Shown here one piece after another: positions 1 to 5,147 of a DNA stretch of 6,385 nucleotides (positions are counted from its first letter, which is position 1; each line of letters starts with the position of its first letter). Origin of the DNA: Symbiobacteriaceae bacterium (GTDB taxonomy: Bacteria > Bacillota > JAAYKD01 > WRDA01); NCBI GenBank assembly GCA_009779515.1, contig WREE01000113.1, positions 1-6,385 of the forward strand, read 5' to 3'. Position numbers and translations under genes: made by a program. A model generated the notes under the pieces. That model saw only the letters and a list, made by a program, of their open reading frames with translations, was not told the DNA's origin and made no database searches.

Positions 1-403
1 AAGCCTGTCGCACGGTTTGTTCTACTACCGGTAAGATAGCAGCGGTAGACATCAGGGTGATCAGGCGGGTGTCATAACGGGCGGTGCGTGCGGCAGTGTA
101 AGCTAGAGTGGCGAAGGAAGCGAAGGAGGAAGCGGCAAAACCGGCGGTACCTACGTTATACACCACCGGACGCCCCATTTCGGTAGCTCTGCCAATAGCT
201 TCTTCTAAGGCGTCTAAACCGATAATGCGGCGTAGCTTCGGCAGAGGCGCATCACTCCGAGCTTTACTCAGCCAGAAAGCATTACACAGGCAGTAGTAAA
301 TTACGAAAAGGAAGATGGTAAACCCCAGCCGGTTGTTGCTGTCGGTGGTAAGCCAACCACCAAAGATACTCCGCATGAAATCTCTAAGACTTTGAATATT
401 CAC
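1..403 (-). CDS. DUF6754-type membrane protein, second paralogue (3' end outside window)
   Basis: This gene is read leftwards and runs off the window after 134 codons, so only the N-terminal half is visible. The start is a GTG at 401-403, with an AAGAAGGTGA-like ribosome binding site upstream. It is chosen because the protein then aligns without gaps, from its first residue, to the product of the gene at 2724-3557, at about 60% identity by hand count. Conserved blocks include GGWL, NNRLG, FVIYY, KLRRI-GLDA, EAIGR-TEMGRPV, ARYDTR and the E-TVRQ segment. A hydrophobic segment at about residues 26-46 is a likely membrane anchor. The downstream block that best marks the DUF6754 family lies outside the window, so the family call rests on the paralogue. 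The role is unknown. It may be co-transcribed with the four genes upstream or have its own weak promoter in the 113-bp gap. Confidence 0.8.
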   Translation of the reverse strand, partial: MNIQSLRDFMRSIFGGWLTTDSNNRLGFTIFLFVIYYCLCNAFWLSKARSDAPLPKLRRIIGLDALEEAIGRATEMGRPVVYNVGTAGFAASSFASFATLAYTAARTARYDTRLITLMSTAAILPVVEQTVRQA

Positions 404-516
404 GGATTCTACGTCACCTTCTTACATATAGAATATTCTTAGATCTGGAACATCAACGGGAAGAAACGAAGCTCGAGCCACCGTCTCTTCCCGCCATGTT
501 TTAGTATAAGGTTACC
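404..516 (-). other. 113-bp intercistronic gap with possible weak promoter
   Basis: This is the only sizeable gap inside the leftward gene set; the other gaps are 11-15 bp. It holds the 8-bp hairpin listed separately, a 10-bp palindrome AGAATATTCT at 430-439, and the ribosome binding site of the last gene. Read on the minus strand, TTGATG (456-451) lies 17 bases upstream of TTCTAT, a poor but possible promoter that would give a short leader before the GTG at 403. I see no small ORF with a ribosome binding site here. Confidence 0.3.
457..493 (-). promoter_or_regulatory. intercistronic hairpin, perfect 8-bp stem
   Basis: CGGGAAGA at 457-464 and TCTTCCCG at 486-493 are perfect inverted repeats separated by 21 bases. 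The hairpin begins 24 bases downstream of the stop codon of the gene at 517-1188. On the minus strand the stem is followed by TTGATGTT rather than a run of T, so it is not a convincing rho-independent terminator. A role as an mRNA processing or 3'-end stabilising hairpin, changing expression of the last gene relative to the first four, is an inference. Confidence 0.4.
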
Positions 517-1188
517 CTACTTGGGAAGTATACCTAGCCAGTCTCCCAAGAGGAACTCCGCACGTCCCAGGAAGAGGGAGATACGGCTCATAACTGTGGT
601 GCCGAAGGAGGCACCAAATGCCAGCATGACAATCCAGCGACCTCCGCTGAGAATCCATTGCTGCCTGGCAATAAAGTCGAAACTGAAGAAGAAGTAAAGC
701 AAGGTGAGGAACAATGACCCCACAAAGACCGTATTGTTAAAAGAGGCCATAAGGTCGAAAGCCCCGTTGGTGGTAACGATGAGAGGTAACATCGAGGTGC
801 GGGCGTAGGTGAGTAGTGGCATAAAGGTACGGATGGTTAAACCCATACCGGCGTTATAACCTACCCAGTAAGCTGTAGGGAAGCGGGAAATCCAGCGGTA
901 ACCGGGGAAAGGCTGGAAGTAGATGAGCAACCCTAGGCAGATGGGGATTATTTCCCACCAGTCGCCGTTTTGGATCATGTTGGTCTGGACACCTGTCTTA
1001 ATGGTACTGCTGAAAGTGGTAACTACGGAGTAAGCTGAGGTAGAGCCAACGAAGATATGCTCACACCAGCGATAGATAGGGTTTTCCTTCCAGAGAATAC
1101 TAAAGATAGCCAGAGTTAGGAAAGCACCGATCCAATTGCCTATATCGCCTCGAAGGAACGCTGACCATGTGGTTGGTACGTCAAACAT
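517..1188 (-). CDS. uncharacterised multi-pass membrane protein
   Basis: The protein has 223 residues and no recognised enzymatic motif. Hydrophobic segments at about residues 16-33, 44-60, 78-93, 104-126, 152-172 and 184-200 suggest six membrane spans. A polar NPIYRWCEH motif at residues 36-44, just before the second span, and a proline- and aromatic-rich stretch around 92-108 (FQPFPGYRW) look like conserved, functionally constrained loops. The ATG at 1188 follows an AAGGAGGGG ribosome binding site that starts immediately after the TAG stop of the preceding gene, so translational coupling is likely. It is the fourth gene of the tight leftward operon, after the DUF6754-type protein, a five-span membrane protein and a tethered extracytoplasmic protein. 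I cannot assign a function; a membrane subunit of a complex formed by the operon's products is the most economical idea. Confidence 0.8.
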   Translation of the reverse strand: MFDVPTTWSAFLRGDIGNWIGAFLTLAIFSILWKENPIYRWCEHIFVGSTSAYSVVTTFSSTIKTGVQTNMIQNGDWWEIIPICLGLLIYFQPFPGYRWISRFPTAYWVGYNAGMGLTIRTFMPLLTYARTSMLPLIVTTNGAFDLMASFNNTVFVGSLFLTLLYFFFSFDFIARQQWILSGGRWIVMLAFGASFGTTVMSRISLFLGRAEFLLGDWLGILPK

Positions 1189-1203
1189 ACTTAACCCCTC
1201 CTT

Positions 1204-2073
1204 CTACGAAACTGCAGCATCGCGAGAAGCCCGCTCTTTGGCTTCCGCGTTACGAATGATAAAGTAGCCGATGTTACCCAGAATAACCAACAAAATAATG
1301 GTAAGATGGCCAATACCCTGGGAGTCCATACCGGAGGTGGCCGAACCAGGCATACCCATTATTTTTTCGTACTGGGCTGCGCCACTCATGCCGCCGCAGA
1401 TACCCTGCAGCATACCGGCTTGGTAACGGACCATTTCAGGAGGGATCTGCACTGCTGCAGCACAGGCGATCATATTCATAACGTCGCCCCGAGACTGCCA
1501 GTTACTGATATACTCACCCACACCGGGGGAGCCGCCGGTGAAGATTACTACTAAACCAATATCGCTGGCTTTTTCGAAGCCGCGCATCACCGGCATGGTG
1601 GAAAGGGTATTACCATAATGGTCGCGGTCGGAGTAGGCGTTGATATAGTTAGTGCGGGCGCCATCCATAATAGCAGTGAGACCGGTGCGGTAGCCCACGC
1701 AGACATAGTCGGTGCCGTAGATCATACCGTTAGCCTCAAAAGCCGACTTTGACCATTCCAGAGCTAAAGCGTTACCCTGTGCCCAGAAAGACTGAATGAC
1801 GATACGGTGCCCTTTTTGGTAGATATGGGTCATGAGACAGATCAGCATAGGTTTAAACTCGGAAATCTGAGAAGGGGAGGCTTCGTGAGCCACAACTACA
1901 ATGGAATCCGGCGGTAAGTTTTCGATGACATTGAAGAAATCTTGCATAGGTCTTTCCACGGTGATGGGCAAGCCGAAGGTCATGAACATGGGGGCGACAA
2001 CGCCAATACACATGATCAGGTAAATAATCCGCTTGTCCATATGGATAAACTTTCTCCATCTATCGACGCTCAT
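1204..2073 (-). CDS. membrane-tethered protein with extracytoplasmic alpha/beta domain
   Basis: The protein has 289 residues. A basic N-terminus (RWRK, residues 5-8, and DKR) is followed by a membrane segment at about 16-35. A second segment at about 253-273 is followed by a charged tail (RNAEAKERASR). By the positive-inside rule both ends are cytoplasmic and residues 40-250 are outside. That domain has alternating strands and helices: SIVVVAHE (57-64), HRIVIQSFW (89-97), DYVCVGYRTG (122-131) and IGLVVIFTGGSPG (172-184), which suggests a Rossmann-like fold. A GMLQGICGGMSGAAQYE block (220-236) precedes the C-terminal anchor. I see no standard catalytic signature. The GYRTG and GGSPG loops are plausible ligand sites, by inference only. 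The ATG at 2073 has an AGGGGG ribosome binding site, 11 bp after the previous stop. It is the only member of the set with a large soluble domain, so it may be the sensing, binding or catalytic part of the complex. Confidence 0.8.
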   Translation of the reverse strand: MSVDRWRKFIHMDKRIIYLIMCIGVVAPMFMTFGLPITVERPMQDFFNVIENLPPDSIVVVAHEASPSQISEFKPMLICLMTHIYQKGHRIVIQSFWAQGNALALEWSKSAFEANGMIYGTDYVCVGYRTGLTAIMDGARTNYINAYSDRDHYGNTLSTMPVMRGFEKASDIGLVVIFTGGSPGVGEYISNWQSRGDVMNMIACAAAVQIPPEMVRYQAGMLQGICGGMSGAAQYEKIMGMPGSATSGMDSQGIGHLTIILLVILGNIGYFIIRNAEAKERASRDAAVS

Positions 2074-2084
2074 ACTACTACCCC

Positions 2085-2711
2085 CTATTCAGCTGCCAAA
2101 TGTCCACGCTCAATACCCACCAGGTTGCGCATGGTTTGGGCAATACCGCCCATCGATAACCCAATGCTCATGGCACGGAGGGAAGAGGTGTTAATTTGGT
2201 TCATAATCCAATCGGAGATTTGGGGCATAGGTGGGAAAATAGCCGCGCCGATAGGCACGTTGCCCAACATGATGATGAAAGCCGAAAGAAGCATCATGGT
2301 CGCCTCCATACTGCGCATACGGAAAGCTCGGAAAGCTGCCGAAGCGATATAGAAGCAGAGCACAGAGAACATGGTGGAGCTAAGATGAGGCTGAATGGAA
2401 TTAAAGAAAGCCTGGAAGAAGTGGTTATTCTGATGACCTACCAGGAAAACCCCCAAGAAGAGGAAGATTACATATGTAACCACTAAGCTCACGCTATACT
2501 GCCAGTTATCCTGCCGACGGTTGATACGTCGAATGTGAATTCGCATAAGGTTTAAAGTGCCAAGACCCACTGCCCAGGCTGAGGAGACCGTGGAGGTACG
2601 AGCCAGATAGCGGGTGCAAAAGGCAGCCAGGCTGGGGTTGACAAAATAGGTGTTGATCATGGCGGTGACGCCGACGATAAACGTTAAGGCTACAGGTAGG
2701 GTTCGTCTCAT
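2085..2711 (-). CDS. uncharacterised five-span membrane protein
   Basis: The protein has 208 residues with likely membrane spans at about residues 5-24, 42-58, 73-92, 110-129 and 135-158. Between the second and third spans lies a strongly basic loop, RIHIRRINRRQ (57-67), which should be cytoplasmic. The AFRAFRMRSMEA segment (125-136) links the last two spans and looks like a constrained motif, as does the C-terminal IERGHL. The C-terminal 45 residues (MPQISDW onward) are amphipathic rather than clearly membrane-spanning. The ATG at 2711 lies 8 bases after an AGGAGG ribosome binding site that overlaps the TAG stop of the DUF6754-type gene upstream, which is good evidence for coupled translation. 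I know of no characterised relative. Its constant spacing with the neighbours suggests a structural or channel-forming role in the same complex. Confidence 0.8.
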   Translation of the reverse strand: MRRTLPVALTFIVGVTAMINTYFVNPSLAAFCTRYLARTSTVSSAWAVGLGTLNLMRIHIRRINRRQDNWQYSVSLVVTYVIFLFLGVFLVGHQNNHFFQAFFNSIQPHLSSTMFSVLCFYIASAAFRAFRMRSMEATMMLLSAFIIMLGNVPIGAAIFPPMPQISDWIMNQINTSSLRAMSIGLSMGGIAQTMRNLVGIERGHLAAE

Positions 2712-2723
2712 GCTGCTTTCCTC

Positions 2724-3557
2724 CTAAAAGAGAGTCATAAGGTTCTGGATGACGTTACTTCCAAAAGTAGTGAAGATAACGCCCAGACCCATGAGCACGG
2801 CGATAAAGAGCTTACCAAGATCCTGAGCTACTAGCGTGGCAGTACGAATCCGGTCTTTGGACAGGTACGCCGAAGCAGCAAAGAGCTCCTCACCCAAGAG
2901 ACAGTAGTCGCAAGCAGGAATAAAGAAGGGGGTTTGGGAGTTGTTATTGGTTCCGGCAATTTGGATAGCACCGGATTCGAAACCGGCTTCGGCGAAGATA
3001 AGAGACTCCGCGTAATAGTAGCCAAACATGAGGTTAGCGGCTACCGATTCCCGCACGGTAATACCTAAAATACCGGAGGCGAAACCGAACTGGTCGGAGG
3101 TAAGGAAGCGGACATCCTCGATGCGGAAGCCATCGGGCTTGCCACCCTCCACATAAGATTGGCGCACGGTATTCTCAGCTACCGGCAAGACGGAGGCATA
3201 ACGGGTAACCGTGATCATACGGGTGTCGTAACGCACTACGCGAATGGCCACATAAGACAAGATAGCCAGTGAAGCAAAGGTCGAAGAGGAAAGACCGTCC
3301 ATACCCAGGTTGTAGAGAACCGGACGACCCATTTCAGTGCAGCGTCCAATAGCTTCATCGATAGCGTCCAAACCGGCAATGCGGCGCAGCTTGCGCAGAG
3401 GTGAGTTCCCTCTGGCTTTGAAGATCCAATAAGCGTTGCAGCTGGCGTAGTAGATGACGAAGACGACGGTAGTTAAACCCAGCCGATTATTAGCATCGGT
3501 GGCTAACCAGCCCCCCAGAGCAGAGGCTAGACCCTCTCTTAATGATGCAATATCCAT
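2724..3557 (-). CDS. DUF6754-type membrane protein, first gene of leftward operon
   Basis: The protein has 277 residues from the ATG at 3555-3557. A GTG at 3570-3572 would add five residues, but it abuts the AAAGGTGG ribosome-binding-like sequence, and the paralogue at 1-403 aligns from the ATG, so the ATG is preferred. Membrane segments lie at about 26-46 and 250-269. Between them is a long conserved region: the GRPVLYN block (77-83), KPDGFRIEDVRFLTSDQF (140-157), AAN-FGYYYAESLIFAEAG (173-192), and the strongest block GAIQIAGT...Q-PFFIPACDY-LLGEELFAASAYLS (196-233). From memory this last block matches Pfam DUF6754, found in several anaerobic bacterial lineages; its function is not known to me. 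Being first in the operon and duplicated at its end, it is probably a core component. The middle region has many small residues and conserved acidic and glutamine positions, so it may be a membrane-adjacent oligomerising domain (inference). Confidence 0.8.
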   Translation of the reverse strand: MDIASLREGLASALGGWLATDANNRLGLTTVVFVIYYASCNAYWIFKARGNSPLRKLRRIAGLDAIDEAIGRCTEMGRPVLYNLGMDGLSSSTFASLAILSYVAIRVVRYDTRMITVTRYASVLPVAENTVRQSYVEGGKPDGFRIEDVRFLTSDQFGFASGILGITVRESVAANLMFGYYYAESLIFAEAGFESGAIQIAGTNNNSQTPFFIPACDYCLLGEELFAASAYLSKDRIRTATLVAQDLGKLFIAVLMGLGVIFTTFGSNVIQNLMTLF

Positions 3558-3695
3558 AGAAGCAAATTTCACCCACCTTTACAATTAAAAACATATAATT
3601 CCAGGTAGACAAATTAAGAGACAGTTCTGAGACAGCAACGGTAAAGTTTGACGCCACCTCCTTGTTGTATACACCGAACTCATTACTGCCACACC

Positions 3696-3708
3696 TCATA
3701 AATTATGA
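3696..3708. promoter_or_regulatory. 13-bp palindrome, operator-like
   Basis: TCATAA-A-TTATGA is a perfect palindrome with a single central base. Its half-site TTATGA recurs in the same orientation at 3726-3731, 23 bp away, about two helical turns. It overlaps the likely leftward -10 element, so a bound regulator would affect the DUF6754-type operon. No known regulator family is recognised from it. Confidence 0.45.
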
Positions 3709-3715
3709 TAGTATA
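3702..3715 (-). promoter_or_regulatory. candidate -10 elements for the leftward operon
   Basis: On the minus strand TATACT (3715-3710) and CATAAT (3707-3702) both resemble a sigma-A -10 box. The bases 17 upstream of each (TCCTAT, CATAAA) do not resemble TTGACA. Initiation near 3695-3703 would leave a leader of about 140 bases before the ATG at 3557. The call is tentative and assumes an activator. Confidence 0.3.
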
Positions 3716-3759
3716 AAATTACATTTTATGACATAGGAACGAAACTATGGCTAAGGTGT

Positions 3760-3780
3760 GGCATTTTTGTGAACAATGCC
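3760..3780. repeat. short inverted repeat next to the right arm
   Basis: GGCATT (3760-3765) and AATGCC (3775-3780) form a 6-bp stem around nine bases. The sequence TTGTGAACAA inside it has its own TTGT/ACAA symmetry. It overlaps the end of the AGGTGTGGCA arm, so it may extend that operator. No T-run follows, so it is not a terminator. Confidence 0.35.
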
Positions 3781-3868
3781 CGTTTCGCTATTTATAGGGA
3801 TAACTCCTTCAAAAAGTCCAATTTTTTTCATTTTTTTATACACCTAAAAAAGGCAAGGGTAATCTGTC

Positions 3869-3898
3869 TTGTAGGTAGAATAGAATAGTCATTATAAT
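3869..3898 (+). promoter_or_regulatory. candidate promoter of the rightward operon, badly placed
   Basis: A perfect TATAAT at 3893-3898 lies 18 bases after TTGTAG (3869-3874), which keeps only the TTG of a -35 box. Initiation from it would fall at about 3905, inside the AAGGAGG ribosome binding site, and would produce an almost leaderless message. Either the true promoter is upstream, or this is an unusual short-leader start. Confidence 0.3.
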
Positions 3899-3901
3899 CT
3901 T

Positions 3902-3908
3902 AAGGAGG
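3902..3908 (+). promoter_or_regulatory. ribosome binding site of the aminotransferase gene
   Basis: AAGGAGG lies seven bases before the ATG at 3916 and fixes that start. Confidence 0.8.
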
Positions 3909-3915
3909 TTAAAGA

Positions 3916-5100
3916 ATGTCTGCTCCCTTCCACTACGATTTCGACACTTGGGTTCCCCGTCTCGGTTCCCAAAGTAGCAAATGGGCTCACTTAACCAGCG
4001 ATCTACCCCTGGATTTCGCCAACAATATCAACTTAGGCATTGCCGAAATGGATTTTGTTACTTCCCAGGAAATTGTGGCAGCCATCCAGAAGCGGGCTGC
4101 GCAGGGAATTTTAGGTTATACCGCCGGAAGGGATGAAAGCTATTTGCAAAGCATTGTCTCCTGGATGCAGCGCCGCTACAGGGTAGCCACCGCTCCTGAG
4201 GAGATACTCCACTGCCGGGGAGCCAATTTAGCCTTAGATGCCTCGGTGCGTGCCTTTACTTCCCCGGGAGACGGGGTGATCATTCAACCCCCTGTCTTTC
4301 AAAACTTCGCCGGGGTGACCCAAAGAAACGGGCGTAAGCTCCTGGAAAACCACTTAATTCAAGATGAAGATGGCAACTATCGCATGAACTTTACCCAGTT
4401 AGAAGAGCTAGCCGCCCTGCCAGAAGCCACTATGCTCATTCTCTGTAACCCCAGTAACCCCACCGGCAACCTTTGGAGCCAAGCCGACCTGCAGCGCCTG
4501 GGGGAGATCTGCCAAGCCCACGGGATAACCATTGTCAGCGATGATGTCCACCAAGAGATTCTCCGCCAAGGCTCCTCTTTCCACGCTTTGGGCGCTCTCT
4601 TCCCGGCTAACGACAAAATCATCACTATTATCTCCCTGAGTAAGGGCTTTAATATGGCAGGCTTGCAGGTATGTCATATGATCATCCCTAACCCGGAGCA
4701 ACGGGAACAAATGCAAAAGGTTATCGGACGCTCCTCCCCTTCCCCCTTAGAGATGGTAGCCACCATCGCAGCCTATACCCAATCTGACAGTTGGCTGGAA
4801 CAAGTGAACCAATATATCGATGGCAACGTGAAACTCTACCAGGAGTTTATGGCCAGCGAGCTCCCCCAGCTTAAAGCCCTACCTCCGGAAGCGACTTACC
4901 TGGCTTGGCTCAACTTGCAAAGCCTAGGGTTGGAGCCCGAGCAAATTAACCCTTTCCTGCGGGAAAAAGCTCACTTGCAGCTCAATAACGGCGCCAGTTA
5001 TGGTGCTGCTGGAGTAGGCTATGTACGTATAAACTTAGCCACGCCGCGTCCGGTTCTCCAAGAAGCCCTGCAGCGACTGGCACAAGCTGTAGGTGGCTAA
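3916..5100 (+). CDS. MalY/PatB-family PLP-dependent aminotransferase / C-S lyase
   Basis: The 394-residue length is typical of fold-type I PLP enzymes of the MalY/PatB group, which includes cystathionine beta-lyases and related aminotransferases. The N-terminus (DFDTWVPRL...SKWA) matches that group's opening. The PLP-phosphate and substrate loop is CNPSNPTG (177-184). Most MalY/PatB proteins have His in place of the first Ser (CNPHNP), so this one deviates. D209 in SDDVHQE is the expected partner of the pyridine nitrogen. K243 in SLSKGFNMAGLQ should form the internal aldimine. R371 in YVRINLATPR should bind the substrate carboxylate. It is cytoplasmic and soluble. It is the first gene of the rightward operon, 47 bp before a GRE activase, so it probably acts in the same pathway, either removing an amino or beta-thiol group or supplying the GRE substrate. 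Transaminase versus beta-lyase activity cannot be decided from sequence. Confidence 0.88.
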   Translation: MSAPFHYDFDTWVPRLGSQSSKWAHLTSDLPLDFANNINLGIAEMDFVTSQEIVAAIQKRAAQGILGYTAGRDESYLQSIVSWMQRRYRVATAPEEILHCRGANLALDASVRAFTSPGDGVIIQPPVFQNFAGVTQRNGRKLLENHLIQDEDGNYRMNFTQLEELAALPEATMLILCNPSNPTGNLWSQADLQRLGEICQAHGITIVSDDVHQEILRQGSSFHALGALFPANDKIITIISLSKGFNMAGLQVCHMIIPNPEQREQMQKVIGRSSPSPLEMVATIAAYTQSDSWLEQVNQYIDGNVKLYQEFMASELPQLKALPPEATYLAWLNLQSLGLEPEQINPFLREKAHLQLNNGASYGAAGVGYVRINLATPRPVLQEALQRLAQAVGG

Positions 5101-5147
5101 GGGGAGAGCGCCAACGGTAGCTTCTTCCAGGTGAGGATGGATCAATC

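Larger units (their letters stand above)
3687..3763. repeat. 10-bp perfect inverted repeat, arms 57 bp apart
   Basis: TGCCACACCT at 3687-3696 and AGGTGTGGCA at 3754-3763 are perfect reverse complements. Read outwards on each strand, both give AGGTGTGGCA, one arm pointing to each divergent operon. A 10-bp perfect match with a long spacer fits better with two binding sites for one regulator, possibly joined by looping, than with an RNA stem. The leftward -10 candidates lie between the arms. Confidence 0.55.
3558..3915. promoter_or_regulatory. divergent control region between the two operons
   Basis: This 358-bp AT-rich stretch lies between the leftward membrane-protein operon and the rightward aminotransferase-activase-GRE operon. 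It must hold the promoters of both. It contains a 10-bp inverted repeat with widely spaced arms, a 13-bp palindrome, a short hairpin, a GAGACAG direct repeat at 3618-3624 and 3629-3635 (period 11), and two 7-base T-tracts at 3822-3828 and 3831-3837. Neither direction shows a good -35 box at the right distance from the best -10, which suggests activator-dependent transcription. I find no gene here: the only ORF, leftward from 3699, lacks a ribosome binding site at its start and overlaps the DUF6754-type gene. Confidence 0.7.

Noticed and set aside
108..296. Rightward 62-residue ORF
   Set aside because: It lies antisense to the partial DUF6754-type gene, whose homology to the paralogue at 2724-3557 proves the minus-strand frame.
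1942..2352. Rightward 136-residue ORF
   Set aside because: It lies antisense to two well-supported membrane-protein genes and its translation is low-complexity and His/Met-rich, as expected for a shadow frame.
3570..3572. GTG start for the DUF6754-type gene
   Set aside because: It touches the ribosome-binding-like AAAGGTGG with no spacing, and alignment with the paralogue begins at the ATG at 3557.
3490..3699. Leftward 69-residue ORF starting at 3699
   Set aside because: It has no ribosome binding site at its ATG, overlaps the start of the DUF6754-type gene in another frame, and its product has no recognisable features.
3754..3775. Sigma-54 promoter at TGGCATTTTTGTGAA
   Set aside because: The TGGCA half resembles a -24 element, but the required TGC at -12 is absent.
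3797..3837. Rho-independent terminator or attenuator before the aminotransferase
   Set aside because: The T-tracts are striking, but only a 3-bp GGA/TCC pairing precedes them, too weak for a terminator.
3558..3915. Riboswitch, tRNA or CRISPR in the intergenic region
   Set aside because: I see no conserved aptamer core, cloverleaf or regularly spaced repeat array.
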